A DNA stretch of 64,000 bases from Martinezella rhizogenes (lineage in GTDB: Bacteria > Pseudomonadota > Alphaproteobacteria > Rhizobiales > Rhizobiaceae), in NCBI RefSeq assembly GCF_027460065.1, contig NZ_JAPYZZ010000018.1:40895-104894 (forward strand). Reading direction: 5' to 3'. A program made the translations under genes and the position numbers. The notes beneath the pieces are model-generated. The model was not told the DNA's origin and did not search any database. It saw only the letters and a program-made list of their open reading frames with translations. Shown one piece after another: positions 1 through 9,360 of the stretch (positions are counted from its first letter, which is position 1; every line of letters begins with the position of its first letter).

Positions 1-738
1 AAACCCATCCAGACGGTAACCATTCCAACCGAGCGCATCGGCGACATTGTCGAGCGGCTGCGCGCGGCGCTGAAGGATGGCAAAAAGGCCTACTGGATCT
101 GCCCGCTGGTAGAGGAAACGGAAGAATCCGATCTGATGTCGGCGGAAGAGCGGCATGCGGTTCTATCGCAGATGCTCGGCGCCAATATCGGCCTTATCCA
201 TGGCCGCATGGGCGGTCCGGAAAAAGACGCCGCCATGCTCGCCTTCAAGAGCGGCGAAACCCGGCTGCTGGTGGCGACAACGGTGGTGGAAGTGGGCGTC
301 GACGTGCCCGACGCGACAATCATGGTCATCGAACATGCCGAACGTTTCGGCCTTGCCCAGCTGCACCAGCTGCGCGGTCGCGTGGGGCGCGGCGGCGAGG
401 CCTCCACCTGTATCCTGCTCTACAAGGGACCGCTCAGTGAAAACGGTCGTGCGCGGCTCTCCATCCTGCGTGACAGCGAGGACGGCTTCCTGATCGCGGA
501 AGAAGATTTGAAGCTGCGCGGCGAAGGCGAACTGCTCGGAACCCGCCAGTCAGGCACGCCGGGCTTTCGTATCGCCAGCCTTGAGGCGCATGCCGACCTC
601 TTGGAAATCGCCCGCAAGGATGCGGCCTATGTCATCGAGCGCGATCCCGAACTGACGGGCCCGCGCGGCGAAAGCCTGCGCACCCTGCTCTATCTGCACC
701 GCCGCGACGAAGCGATCCGCTTCCTGCACGCCGGCTGA
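1..738 (+). CDS. recG: ATP-dependent DNA helicase RecG, C-terminal part
   Basis: The reading frame is open from the first base, so the 5' end lies outside the window; 245 residues are visible. RecG is a cytoplasmic helicase that reverses stalled replication forks and moves Holliday junctions. The visible part is the second helicase lobe: motif V (TTVVEVGVDVPDA) near residues 90-102 and motif VI (HQLRGRVGRG) at about 122-131, followed by the RecG-specific C-terminus with the GEGELLGTRQSG segment. It ends 12 bases before the next small gene. Mfd shares these motifs, but the sequence after motif VI is RecG-like. Confidence 0.95.
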   Translation, partial: KPIQTVTIPTERIGDIVERLRAALKDGKKAYWICPLVEETEESDLMSAEERHAVLSQMLGANIGLIHGRMGGPEKDAAMLAFKSGETRLLVATTVVEVGVDVPDATIMVIEHAERFGLAQLHQLRGRVGRGGEASTCILLYKGPLSENGRARLSILRDSEDGFLIAEEDLKLRGEGELLGTRQSGTPGFRIASLEAHADLLEIARKDAAYVIERDPELTGPRGESLRTLLYLHRRDEAIRFLHAG

Positions 739-750
739 AAGTGAACGCCC

Positions 751-1023
751 ATGAACATGATCGACCCACGCCGCCCGCCACCCGCCTTCCGCAAGGGCTA
801 CGCACTCTGCTCTCCGCAGAATGTCCTTCAGCCCGAGACATTTGCGAAAAGCGAGAAAAAGGCGATCGGCAAGGCGTTCAAAAAGCCCGGCCGCAAGAAG
901 GCCTGGGCAGAGGCGCTGGAACAGGGCTGGAGCGTGCGGCTGGTTTATATGCGGCTTTTCGTTCCCGTGTTCCATGCCACGACCACTGGGACGGAGGTGG
1001 ATGATCTGGATGACGAGGATTGA
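751..1023 (+). CDS. Small hypothetical protein downstream of recG
   Basis: A 90-residue protein I do not recognise. It is basic in the middle (KSEKKAIGKAFKKPGRKK) and ends in an acidic tail (DDLDDED). No signal peptide or membrane segment is visible. Third codon positions are GC-rich as in neighbouring genes, which supports real coding. It starts 12 bases after the recG stop, so it is probably cotranscribed with recG. An ATG six bases further in is an alternative start. Function unknown. Confidence 0.6.
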   Translation: MNMIDPRRPPPAFRKGYALCSPQNVLQPETFAKSEKKAIGKAFKKPGRKKAWAEALEQGWSVRLVYMRLFVPVFHATTTGTEVDDLDDED

Positions 1024-1047
1024 TCGAGGCGTCTGAGAAATAGTTGG

Positions 1048-1338
1048 TTAAAGTGCCGATGGCCATCGCCGCGAGGTGTGAATAACCGTCAGAATTTCAA
1101 TATCACGGCCGACACGATAGACAACGATGTAGGAAATGTCGGACAGCACGGCTTCCCGCGTTCCTCTGATGCGCCCGACCCGTCCCATAGACGGTTGCTC
1201 TACCAACATATCGGCCACTGAAACAATACGGGAAATCACGCGGGCGGCAGCGGCAGGATTGTCCGTTTCGATATGTCTGCCGATTTCATCGAGCCGTTGC
1301 AACGCCCGTACAGTCCAGCGAATTCTCCGGTCACTCAT
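1048..1338 (-). CDS. parE: ParE/RelE-family toxin of a type II toxin-antitoxin pair
   Basis: A 96-residue protein of the ParE/RelE plasmid-stabilisation fold. It starts MSDRRIRWTVRALQRLDEIG and carries the family features A-L-x-D-L/E-I-like helix, GR-x-G-R-x-x-G-T-R-E (positions about 62-72) and a closing strand IEILTVIHTSRRWP. ParE toxins act on DNA gyrase and RelE toxins cleave mRNA; the sequence alone does not settle which. The start codon overlaps the stop of the upstream antitoxin gene (ATGA), the usual arrangement for translational coupling. A longer upstream frame exists but lies inside the antitoxin gene, so the short start was chosen. Confidence 0.85.
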   Translation of the reverse strand: MSDRRIRWTVRALQRLDEIGRHIETDNPAAAARVISRIVSVADMLVEQPSMGRVGRIRGTREAVLSDISYIVVYRVGRDIEILTVIHTSRRWPSAL

Positions 1339-1580
1339 GACGGGCGAGCGGACTTTACATATTTTCCGACAATATTTGCCAGATCGTCTTGCGTTCCAAA
1401 TTCCCCGCGATCCGCTTCTGCCAAACCGGCCTCGATTTCCGCAAGCTGCCACTCTTCGCGCGCGACAAAGTCCTCAATCGCCCGTGCCGCCATATAGGAC
1501 CGCGAGCGATCAAGCTTTTCCGCCAGCTGTTCAAGCTTGTCCGCAACGTCGTCCGGCAAGCGCACCGTGAATGCAGTCAT
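1335..1580 (-). CDS. parD: CopG/ParD-type ribbon-helix-helix antitoxin
   Basis: An 81-residue protein beginning MTAFTVRLPDDVADKL, the classic ribbon-helix-helix DNA-binding start, followed by a helix with the SRSYMAARAI pattern and an acidic C-terminal half likely to bind the toxin. It should neutralise the toxin encoded directly downstream and repress its own promoter. The ATG at 1580 was preferred over the longer frame because the RHH domain starts there. The promoter must lie in the roughly 110 bases between this gene and the DUF502 gene. Confidence 0.85.
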   Translation of the reverse strand: MTAFTVRLPDDVADKLEQLAEKLDRSRSYMAARAIEDFVAREEWQLAEIEAGLAEADRGEFGTQDDLANIVGKYVKSARPS

Positions 1581-1695
1581 GATAGCGACCTTTCGTGGTT
1601 CTCTGTGATTATCGGTGAACCACATTGGGTCGTCAACCGTGGGCACTCAAAACTCAAGGAGGAACAGAGCAACAAACAGTACGTCGCGAATATCC

Positions 1696-2364
1696 TCAAA
1701 CCGGCGCGAGCGTCTTCGGTGGTGTGAAATCCGGTGCCACCAGGCCGCCCGATATCAACAGTTTCGCCGCATCCTCGGGCGTCATGTCCAGCATAACGAT
1801 CTTGTCTTTCGGCACGAACAACAGGAAACCCGCCGTCGGCACGGGTGTGGGGGGCAGGAATACGGCGACCATCTGCTGGCCCATCTCGTTGAAGCGGTGG
1901 GCAAGCTCGCCCTTGACTTCCGAAGAAACGAAAACCATCGCCCAGGTGCCGGATGACGGAAATTCGATCAGACCAACTTTCTTGAAGGAATTCGAATGTT
2001 CCTTCAGCACGGATTCAAACAGCTGCTTGATGCTTTTATAGATCGGCCGCACCAACGGCATGCGGTTGAGAACGGATTCGCCAACACCGAATATCCATTT
2101 GCCGATCAGGTTATTGCCGAGAAAGCCGATAAGCGTGATGCCGATGACAGCGATCAGCAGGCCGAACCCGGGGATCGCCACATCGAAATATTGCTCGGGA
2201 TCGTAACGGGCGGGAATATAGGGCTTCACCCAGCTATCCGCCCATTGCAGGAAGCTCCACACCAGCCACATGGTGATGGTGACAGGTGCGAGGATCAGAA
2301 CACCGGTGAGGAAACTATTGCGCAGGCGGGCTGCGAATGAGATTTTGACTGGAATATCGGTCAT
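1696..2364 (-). CDS. DUF502 family inner-membrane protein
   Basis: 222 residues. Two hydrophobic segments (about residues 14-36 and 63-85) place it in the inner membrane; between and after them are the family hallmarks GFLGNNLIGKWIF, NRMPLVRPIYKSIKQL and FPPSG-like (FPSSGTWAMVFVSS). The C-terminal part holds the PPTPVPTAGFLLFVP motif conserved in DUF502. The family is widespread in proteobacteria and plants, with no settled function. The gene stands between the toxin-antitoxin pair and a GNAT gene on the same strand, 13 bases from the latter, so it may be the last gene of the glmS-GNAT transcript. Confidence 0.85.
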   Translation of the reverse strand: MTDIPVKISFAARLRNSFLTGVLILAPVTITMWLVWSFLQWADSWVKPYIPARYDPEQYFDVAIPGFGLLIAVIGITLIGFLGNNLIGKWIFGVGESVLNRMPLVRPIYKSIKQLFESVLKEHSNSFKKVGLIEFPSSGTWAMVFVSSEVKGELAHRFNEMGQQMVAVFLPPTPVPTAGFLLFVPKDKIVMLDMTPEDAAKLLISGGLVAPDFTPPKTLAPV

Positions 2365-2377
2365 TTACCGTTCGGAA

Positions 2378-2881
2378 TTAAGCGTTGTCGCTATCGAAAC
2401 CCGGATGAAAACCGACAATGCCGGATGGAGTTCCACCATGCAAGCGAAGAACTATGAAATATTCGTCAGGAATCCCCTCGGCACTCAGGCCCTCGACGGG
2501 ACGAAAACCGAAGCGGCCGTAATAGGCGGGATCGCCGACAACGACGCAGCCGGCAGCGCTCAACCGCTCCAGCGCGGCAAGCCCTTCACGCGCCAGCTTT
2601 GACCCGACACCTTCGCCCTGCCTTTCCGGTGTGACGGAGAGCGGCGCGAGGCAGAACCAGCCGGTCTCGCCGCTCGACAGCGTCACCGGCGAAAAACCGA
2701 CATGGCCGATGATGCCTTCGCTATCTTCCGCAACCAGTGAGACCGTCAAAGCGCCCGCTTCCCGCAGCCGCGTGACAATCAGTTGCTCTGTCCCGCTGCG
2801 GTGTTCGACGTTACGGAAGGCATCTTCCGTAACGCGAGCAATCGCTTCCTCGTCACCCTGCTGTTCGGGCCGGATGATCAT
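2378..2881 (-). CDS. GNAT family N-acetyltransferase
   Basis: 167 residues with the acetyl-CoA binding motif A, VTPERQGEGVGSKL, at about residues 88-101 and the following GDPAYYGRFGFRPV segment, typical of the YhbS-like GNAT subgroup. It should transfer an acetyl group from acetyl-CoA to an unknown amine, in the cytoplasm. Its start codon overlaps the glmS stop (ATGA), so the two are translationally coupled; whether the substrate is connected with glucosamine metabolism cannot be read from the sequence. Confidence 0.85.
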   Translation of the reverse strand: MIIRPEQQGDEEAIARVTEDAFRNVEHRSGTEQLIVTRLREAGALTVSLVAEDSEGIIGHVGFSPVTLSSGETGWFCLAPLSVTPERQGEGVGSKLAREGLAALERLSAAGCVVVGDPAYYGRFGFRPVEGLSAEGIPDEYFIVLRLHGGTPSGIVGFHPGFDSDNA

Positions 2882-4704
2882 TCCACCGTTACCGACTTCG
2901 CCAGATTGCGCGGCTGGTCCACATCCGTGCCCATGAAGACGGCGGTGTGATAGGCGAGCAGCTGGATCGGCAGCGAGAAGACCATCGGCGCGATCAGCTC
3001 GTCGACATTGGGCAGCGTGATCGTCGCCATGGTGTCGAGCTTGGAGGCGGCAGCCCCCTTCTCGTCGGTGATGAAGATGATGCGGCCACCCCGCGCGGCG
3101 ACTTCCTGCATGTTCGACACCGTCTTTTCAAAGAAACGGTCGTGCGGCGCAATCACGATAACAGGCATGTTCTCGTCGATGAGCGCGATCGGCCCATGCT
3201 TAAGCTCACCAGCGGCGTAACCTTCGGCGTGGATATAGGAAATTTCCTTGAGCTTCAGCGCGCCTTCCAGCGCCAGCGGGAAGCTGGTGCCGCGGCCGAG
3301 ATAAAGCACATCCTTGAAGCGTGACAGATCACGCGACAGCGCCTCGATCTGCGGCTGAATGACATTCAACACCTTGCTCATGATGCGCGGCATCTCGATC
3401 AGATGCTGCACCAGCTGCTTTTCCTCACCCGGTTTCAGCGTTCCGCGGGCCTTGGCTGCAGCAACGGCAAGCGAAGCGAGTACGGCAAGCTGGCAGGTGA
3501 AGGCCTTGGTGGACGCGACACCGATTTCCGGGCCGGCGAGGATCGGAAAGATCGCATCCGATTCGCGCGCCATGGTCGATTCCCGCGTATTCACCACCGC
3601 GCCGATCTTCAGCCCCTCCTGCTGGCAATAACGCAAAGCCGCCAGCGTATCGGCGGTTTCGCCCGATTGCGAAATAAACAGCGCCGCCTGCGTGGGGACG
3701 AGCGGGATTTCGCGGTAACGGAATTCCGAGGCGACATCGATTTCCACCGGCAGGCGCGCATAACGCTCGAACCAATATTTGCCGATCAGGCCGGACAGAT
3801 AGGCCGTGCCGCAGGCGGAGATGGCAAGACCGGAAAGCTTTGAGAAATCGATCGCTTTGTCGGCGTCTTTGACGGTCTTGCTGGCGAAATCCACGTAGTG
3901 GCTGAGCGCGTGGGAAATGACTTCCGGCTGCTCGTAGATTTCCTTTTCCATGAAGTGGCGATGGTTGCCCTTGTCGACCACATAGGCCGTCGCCTGCGAG
4001 ATCTGCCGCTCGCGCTTCACCGGCTTGCCGGAGAAATCGATGATCTCGGCACCCTGCCGGGTCACGATGGCGCAATCGCCATCCACCAGATAGGTGATCT
4101 CGTTGGTGAAGGGCGACAGCGCGATGGCGTCGGACCCCAGGAACATTTCCCCTCGGCCATAACCGACGGCGAGCGGCGGGCCGGAGCGCGCCGAAAGCAG
4201 CGTACCGGGATCATCCTGGAACATCACGACCAGTGCATAGGCGCCGGTGACTCGGTTCAGCATCTTCAGCATCGCCTCGCGATGGCCGAGACCCTCACGG
4301 GTATATTTCGCCAGAAGCTGCGCCACCACCTCGGTATCGGTCTGGGTAGTGAAGGTCGCACCCTCGGCGGTCAGTTCTTCCCGCAATTCGGCAAAGTTTT
4401 CGATGATGCCGTTATGGACGACGGCAACACCATCGACGAAATGCGGGTGGGCGTTGGTCTCGTTCGGCACGCCATGGGTCGCCCAGCGCGTATGCGCAAT
4501 GCCGACAACACCCGGCAACGGCTTTTCCGAAACCAGCTTTTCCAGATTGAATAGCTTGCCTTCCGCCCGGCGGCGATCCATCGCGCCATTGTCGATGGTG
4601 GCGACACCAGCCGAATCGTAACCGCGATATTCGAGACGCTTCAGCGCATCGACAAGCCGTTCAGCAACGGGCTGGGTTCCGACAATTCCGACAATTCCGC
4701 ACAT
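2878..4704 (-). CDS. glmS: Glutamine-fructose-6-phosphate aminotransferase (isomerizing)
   Basis: 608 residues, the standard length. GlmS makes glucosamine-6-phosphate from fructose-6-phosphate and glutamine, the first committed step to UDP-GlcNAc. The N-terminal glutaminase starts MCGIVGIVG with the nucleophile Cys2; two SIS sugar-isomerase domains follow (SACGTAY, SQSGETADT, STKAFT, GRGTSFPLALEGALKLKEISYIHAEG) and the protein ends LAKSVTVE as expected. glmU lies 102 bases upstream on the same strand, so the two UDP-GlcNAc genes are neighbours. I see no glmS ribozyme, which is expected outside Gram-positives. Confidence 0.98.
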   Translation of the reverse strand: MCGIVGIVGTQPVAERLVDALKRLEYRGYDSAGVATIDNGAMDRRRAEGKLFNLEKLVSEKPLPGVVGIAHTRWATHGVPNETNAHPHFVDGVAVVHNGIIENFAELREELTAEGATFTTQTDTEVVAQLLAKYTREGLGHREAMLKMLNRVTGAYALVVMFQDDPGTLLSARSGPPLAVGYGRGEMFLGSDAIALSPFTNEITYLVDGDCAIVTRQGAEIIDFSGKPVKRERQISQATAYVVDKGNHRHFMEKEIYEQPEVISHALSHYVDFASKTVKDADKAIDFSKLSGLAISACGTAYLSGLIGKYWFERYARLPVEIDVASEFRYREIPLVPTQAALFISQSGETADTLAALRYCQQEGLKIGAVVNTRESTMARESDAIFPILAGPEIGVASTKAFTCQLAVLASLAVAAAKARGTLKPGEEKQLVQHLIEMPRIMSKVLNVIQPQIEALSRDLSRFKDVLYLGRGTSFPLALEGALKLKEISYIHAEGYAAGELKHGPIALIDENMPVIVIAPHDRFFEKTVSNMQEVAARGGRIIFITDEKGAAASKLDTMATITLPNVDELIAPMVFSLPIQLLAYHTAVFMGTDVDQPRNLAKSVTVE

Positions 4705-4806
4705 ATATTTCTCCAGACGGCGATCTCTTCGCCGAAACTACTAACCGTTTCCGTGAAATCGGCAATTATGCCGCCGGTCACTTTCGGTATCGCTTGGTAA
4801 CGTCTT

Positions 4807-6168
4807 TCAAGAGGACTTTTTCTTCGCTTCTTTCAGCGCTTTCGCCCGCTCGCGCACAACGGTCGCCCGGCCCGGCTTCACTTCCTGGCGCGCACGCCCG
4901 AAAGCCAGAGCATCATCAGGCACGTCATCGGTAATCACGCTGCCGGAAGCGATATAAGCCCCCTCGCCAATCGTCACGGGAGCCACCAGCGACGAGTTCG
5001 AACCGACGAAGCTGTTCGCACCGATCCGCGTTTCCGCCTTGTTGTAACCGTCGTAATTGCAGGTGATGGTGCCGGCACCGATATTGCTGCCGGCGCCGAT
5101 GAAGGCATCGCCGATATAGGTCAGGTGATTGACCTTGGCACCCTCGCCGATCTCGGCTTTCTTGACCTCGCAGAAATTGCCGACCTTGGCATTGGCATGC
5201 AGGTTCGCACCCGGACGCAGCCGCGCATAGGGACCGACGGTCGCGCCCTCAGCGACATAAGCGCCTTCAAGATGCGAGAAGGCATGGATGACAACACCCG
5301 GTTCGATCGTGACGCCAGGTCCGAAGACGACATTCGGTTCGATCAGCGCATCCTGCCCGATCTTTGTATCGAAGGAGAGGAATACCGTTTCGGGTGCGAT
5401 CATGGACACGCCGTCCACCATCAACTCCTGACGTCGTCGCTCCTGCCAGAGCTTTTCGATGAAAGCCAGTTCCGCGCGGTTATTGCAGCCAACCAGCTCA
5501 GCCTCTGGAGCATCGATAGCGACGGCGCGACGGCCAAGCGAGCGGGCGATCTCGACCACGTCGGTCAGATAATATTCGCCCTTGGCGTTGCTATTGCGGA
5601 TGCGGTCAAGCAGATCAAGCGCGTTGCGGCCATTGATCGCCATCAGGCCGCTATTGCACCAGGTGACCTTGCGTTCCGCATCGGTCGCGTCCTTCTCCTC
5701 GCGGATAGCCACGAGTTCACCATCCTTGACGAGCAAGCGGCCGTAACCCGTGGGACGCTCGGTGTGAAAACCGATCACGGCAACGTCGGCACCGGCAGCA
5801 ATCGCCTCCCGCGCCCTGTCGAGCGTTGCCGAGGTGATGAGCGGCACGTCGCCATAAGCGACGATCAGGTCGTCAAAACCACGCTCGATGGCGGCGCGGG
5901 CAGCGAGAACGGCATGGCCGGTGCCCTTGCGTTCCGTCTGCAGAAAGGCTTCGACCTCAAGGCCCGGCAGGCTCGCGGCCGCAGCAACATTTTCGGCATC
6001 GCGCCCGACGACGAGCGCCACCGTACCGACACCCGATCCAGCCACCGCCTGCACCACATGCGTGATCATCGCACGCCCGGCGACCGGATGCAGCACCTTG
6101 GATTTCGACGATTTCATGCGCGTGCTGTCGCCCGCTGCGAGAATAACGGCTAGAGAGCTGCGCTCCAT
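4807..6168 (-). CDS. glmU: Bifunctional UDP-GlcNAc pyrophosphorylase / glucosamine-1-P acetyltransferase
   Basis: 453 residues. The N-terminal domain carries the nucleotidyltransferase signature [20 protein letters not shown] (residues about 6-25); the C-terminal half is a left-handed beta helix with hexapeptide repeats ([35 protein letters not shown]). It acetylates glucosamine-1-phosphate and then joins it to UTP, giving UDP-GlcNAc for peptidoglycan and LPS. The ATG at 6168 was chosen because the family starts directly before this signature; an upstream in-frame extension of 30 residues has no homology features. It precedes glmS in the same direction. Confidence 0.97.
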   Translation of the reverse strand: MERSSLAVILAAGDSTRMKSSKSKVLHPVAGRAMITHVVQAVAGSGVGTVALVVGRDAENVAAAASLPGLEVEAFLQTERKGTGHAVLAARAAIERGFDDLIVAYGDVPLITSATLDRAREAIAAGADVAVIGFHTERPTGYGRLLVKDGELVAIREEKDATDAERKVTWCNSGLMAINGRNALDLLDRIRNSNAKGEYYLTDVVEIARSLGRRAVAIDAPEAELVGCNNRAELAFIEKLWQERRRQELMVDGVSMIAPETVFLSFDTKIGQDALIEPNVVFGPGVTIEPGVVIHAFSHLEGAYVAEGATVGPYARLRPGANLHANAKVGNFCEVKKAEIGEGAKVNHLTYIGDAFIGAGSNIGAGTITCNYDGYNKAETRIGANSFVGSNSSLVAPVTIGEGAYIASGSVITDDVPDDALAFGRARQEVKPGRATVVRERAKALKEAKKKSS

Positions 6169-6374
6169 GAGACCTCCAACACCTGTCACCCGCCAAACCT
6201 GGAGAGGACAAGGGCATATGTTTGACTTGACGCCACCCGGCCAGGCGGAAAGGCGCATCGCTAATGTTTTACGGCATTGCTATAACGGCGGCCCGCTTAA
6301 GAAACCATGCAAATCCCAACCAAAATTTCCGCAGCGATTTTCATCAAACGTGATCGGCGGTGGCAGGCTGTGGC

Positions 6375-7124
6375 CTATTTGCGCGGGTTGCGGGCGGTGA
6401 ATTGCAGGATCTGCTGGCGGCCGTTTTCAATCAGCCTCTCCATTTCGCGGCGCGCGCCCCCCTCGTCATGCATGCGAAATGCCTCGACGAGCCGGAGATG
6501 AGAAGCAGACACGTCGGAAATTTCATGGGGGTCGGCCTCCGGGTTGCTCATGCGGAAAATGCCCACAAGCGCCGCCTTTATCAGCGAACCGACGGTGCGC
6601 ATGAACGGGTTGCCGGACATTTCGGTGATGAGCACATGGAAATTCATGTCCGCCAGCGCCCGCTTTTCCTTGGAATAGGCCGTATTGCCCATCTCGTTGG
6701 CATAAGCGGCAAGCTTGGCGATATCGGCGTCCCTTGCCCTCACGGCGGCCAGTCCCGCGCCATAGGGTTCGAAAGCCTGACGGATATCGTAGAGATGCAG
6801 CAGAAATTCATCGCTGACGCCGGCCTCGAAATGCCACAGCAGCACTTCGCTATCGAACATGTTCCAGCTTTCGCGCTCCGTCACGCGGGTGCCGATACGC
6901 GCCTTGGGCGAAATCATACCCTTGGCGGTCAGCGTCTTCATCGCTTCGCGCAGTACCGTGCGGGATACTTTCAGCCGTTCCATCAAATCGGCATCACCCG
7001 GCAGAATGTCACCCGTCTTGAAGGTGCCGGAGACGATATCGAGACCGAGCTTGTGAACGACCTGTGCATGATTTGTCCGCAGCTTTCGAAAACCGATCGC
7101 TGCATCGAGCATTCCGCGCTGCAA
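6375..7124 (-). CDS. FadR/GntR-family transcriptional regulator
   Basis: 249 residues. A winged helix-turn-helix at about residues 20-85 (GDILPGDADLMERLKVSRT, VLREAMKTLTAKGMI) is followed by an all-helical FCD effector domain with the metal-ligand pattern (D/E-x-x-FH at ADMNFHVLITEMSGNP and the later ASHLRLVEAF). Such regulators bind sugar acids, amino acids or carboxylates and usually control neighbouring genes. The BMP-type ABC transporter lies immediately upstream in the same direction, separated by about 200 bases with a strong terminator, so control of that transporter is possible but unproven. A start four codons downstream is also possible. Confidence 0.88.
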   Translation of the reverse strand: MQRGMLDAAIGFRKLRTNHAQVVHKLGLDIVSGTFKTGDILPGDADLMERLKVSRTVLREAMKTLTAKGMISPKARIGTRVTERESWNMFDSEVLLWHFEAGVSDEFLLHLYDIRQAFEPYGAGLAAVRARDADIAKLAAYANEMGNTAYSKEKRALADMNFHVLITEMSGNPFMRTVGSLIKAALVGIFRMSNPEADPHEISDVSASHLRLVEAFRMHDEGGARREMERLIENGRQQILQFTARNPRK

Positions 7125-7254
7125 ATGTCATGTCCTTCCGTTCGGCTGGCGATCGCAAAAATCGCGCCAGACGTGTGTATCTCAAGTCAGACTATAGTGA
7201 AAAACATCAAGTCGCGTGAAAAGCAAAGGCAAACTTCATCCGCACAGTAAAACG

Positions 7255-7297
7255 CGTAAAAATAAGCAAGGCCGCACATGAATTTCATGTGCGGCCT
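7255..7297 (-). terminator. Rho-independent terminator after the BMP transporter operon
   Basis: A 13-bp perfect stem (GGCCGCACATGAA at 7270-7282 pairing with 7284-7296) lies just beyond the stop codon of the binding-protein gene; reading the minus strand it is followed by a T-rich stretch. It should end the ABC transporter transcript before the regulator gene. Confidence 0.75.
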
Positions 7298-7324
7298 GTC
7301 ATCAGTAATGGAAGAGAATCCGCA

Positions 7325-8398
7325 TTATTGCGGCAGCTTGTCGTCCACGCCGGCAACGTAGAAGTTGAGGCCGAGCAGAACCTTGTCTTCTGCCTTTTCA
7401 CCCGTCTTCAGCCATTCCGAACCGTCCTGCTTCTTCACCGGGCCGGTGAAGGGGTGCAGTTCGCCCGACTTGATCTTGGCTTCGGTTTCCTCGGCCATCT
7501 TCTTCACGTCGTCAGGCATGTTGGTGTAGGGCGCCATGGTCAGGATACCGTCCTTCAGGCCGTCCCAGATGGATTCGGACTTCCAGGTGCCGTCGAGAAG
7601 AGCCTGCGTGCGCTTGATGTAATAGGCGCCCCAGGTGTCCTTGATCGCCGTCAGCTGGGTCTCAGGACCGGCCTTGATCATGTCGGAAGCCTGACCGAAG
7701 GCCTTGATACCGCGTTCGGCCGCAACCTGCATCGGCGCTGTCGTGTCGGTGTGCTGCGTCAGGATATCGACGCCCTGGTCGATCAGCGCCTTGGCCGCAT
7801 CGGCTTCCTTGCCGGGGTCGAACCAGGTGTTGGCCCAGACGACCTTGACCTTGAACTCCGGGTTGACGGACTGCGCGCCGAGAACGAAAGCGTCGATACC
7901 CATCACCACTTCCGGGATCGGGAATGAGGCGATGTAACCGGCAACACCCTTCTTGGACATTTTCGCGGCGATCTGGCCCTGAATGTAACGGCCTTCATAG
8001 AAGCGCGAATTGTAGGTGGCGACGTTTTCAGCCGTCTTGAAGCCGGTGGCGTGTTCGAACTTCACCTTGGGGAACTTCTGGGCAACCTTCACGGTGGCAT
8101 CCATGAAGCCGAAGGAGGTGGTGAACACCAGTTCGCAGCCGGAACGGGCCATGCGCTCGATGGCACGCTCGGCATCCGGGCCTTCCGGAACGCTTTCGAG
8201 GAACGGCGTTTCGATCTTGTCGCCGAAATGCTTCTGCAGCTCTTCGCGGCCGATTTCATGCGCCTGCGTCCAGCCGCCATCGGTGCGGCTGCCGACGTAG
8301 ATGAAGCAGACCTTCTTGGCGTCGGCGGCTTCAGCGGAGGAAACAACGCCTCCGAGCGCCGCGACGGACGCGGCAAGTGCGATGACCAGTTTTTTCAT
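7325..8398 (-). CDS. BMP-family ABC transporter substrate-binding protein
   Basis: 357 residues with a Sec signal peptide (MKKLVIALAASVAALGGVVSSAEA) and the basic membrane protein fold of the Med/PnrA/RfuA type: CFIYVGSRTDGGWTQAHEIG near the mature start, TSFGFMDATVKVAQKFP and the NTWFDPGKEADAAKALIDQGVD segment. Members bind nucleosides or riboflavin-like ligands in the periplasm. It is the last gene of the ATPase-permease-permease-binding protein operon, 38 bases after the upstream permease. The start at 8398 gives a normal signal peptide; an in-frame upstream start would add 14 unusual residues. The ligand is not identifiable from sequence. Confidence 0.93.
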   Translation of the reverse strand: MKKLVIALAASVAALGGVVSSAEAADAKKVCFIYVGSRTDGGWTQAHEIGREELQKHFGDKIETPFLESVPEGPDAERAIERMARSGCELVFTTSFGFMDATVKVAQKFPKVKFEHATGFKTAENVATYNSRFYEGRYIQGQIAAKMSKKGVAGYIASFPIPEVVMGIDAFVLGAQSVNPEFKVKVVWANTWFDPGKEADAAKALIDQGVDILTQHTDTTAPMQVAAERGIKAFGQASDMIKAGPETQLTAIKDTWGAYYIKRTQALLDGTWKSESIWDGLKDGILTMAPYTNMPDDVKKMAEETEAKIKSGELHPFTGPVKKQDGSEWLKTGEKAEDKVLLGLNFYVAGVDDKLPQ

Positions 8399-8436
8399 TT
8401 TTACCCCTGTTGGTTTGGAGACTTGAGGATTCTTCT

Positions 8437-9360
8437 TCACCTGTCCGGCACGAAGGATTTGCCCAGCGATGCCGGTGTGTTGATCAAGGTCGTGCGGCGA
8501 TTATGCGAGATGATCACAAGCACGACAATAGTTGCAAGGTAAGGTAGCGCCGAAAGCAGCTGCGACGGTACGCCGATGCCGAAGGCCTGCGCATGCAATT
8601 GGCCGATGGTGACGGCGCCGAACAGATAACCGCCCGCCAGCAGGCGCCATGGACGCCAGGAAGCGAAGACGACGAGTGCCAGCGCAATCCAGCCGCGCCC
8701 GGCCGACATGTTTTCCACCCATTGTGGAGTGTAGACCAGCGACAGCTGCGCCCCTGCAAGGCCGGCACAGGCGCCGCCGAACATGACCGCCAGATACCGC
8801 GTGCGGATGACATTGATGCCGAGCGCATGGGCCGAGGCGTGGTTATCGCCGATGGCGCGGATTTTCAGGCCAGTGCGGCTCTTGAACAGGAACCAGCTGA
8901 TACCGAAGACCAGCGCGATGGACATGTAGAAGATCAGGTCCTGCCGGAAGAGCAACGGCCCGATAAAGGGGATTTCCGACAAGACCGGAAACACGATCGG
9001 CTGCAGCTTGATACCAGGCAGGCCGACGAAACTTTCGCCCAGCATGCCGGAAACGCCAAGCCCAAGAATGGTAAGCGCAAGGCCAGTCGCCACCTGATTG
9101 GTGACAAGCGTCAGCGTCAGGAAACCGAACAGCAGCGAAAACACCGCGCCGGAAGCAATGCCCGCCAGAATGCCGAGATAGGGAGATCCCGTCATATGCG
9201 TCGCGGCGAAGGCGCAGACCGCGCCCATGATCATCATGCCCTCGACGCCGAGATTGAGCACACCTGCGCGCTCCGTCACCAGTTCGCCCGACGCCGCGAT
9301 GACAAGCGGTGTGGCAGCGGTGATGACGGTGAGAAGAATGGCCTGAAGCATATCCATCAT
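8437..9360 (-). CDS. ABC transporter permease, second subunit (BMP-type importer)
   Basis: 307 residues, strongly hydrophobic, about eight to nine membrane segments. It begins MMDMLQAILLTVITAATPLV and contains the ERAGVLNLGVEGMM motif typical of the YufQ/NupC-like permeases and of branched-chain amino acid type permeases. It pairs with the other permease, whose stop overlaps its start by four bases (ATGA), to form the membrane channel for the BMP-type importer. Coupled translation with the upstream gene is likely. Confidence 0.93.
   Translation of the reverse strand: MMDMLQAILLTVITAATPLVIAASGELVTERAGVLNLGVEGMMIMGAVCAFAATHMTGSPYLGILAGIASGAVFSLLFGFLTLTLVTNQVATGLALTILGLGVSGMLGESFVGLPGIKLQPIVFPVLSEIPFIGPLLFRQDLIFYMSIALVFGISWFLFKSRTGLKIRAIGDNHASAHALGINVIRTRYLAVMFGGACAGLAGAQLSLVYTPQWVENMSAGRGWIALALVVFASWRPWRLLAGGYLFGAVTIGQLHAQAFGIGVPSQLLSALPYLATIVVLVIISHNRRTTLINTPASLGKSFVPDR

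Noticed and set aside
2878..4806. glmS ribozyme or other riboswitch before glmS
   Set aside because: The 102 bases upstream of glmS show no ribozyme core, and such elements are known only in Gram-positive bacteria.
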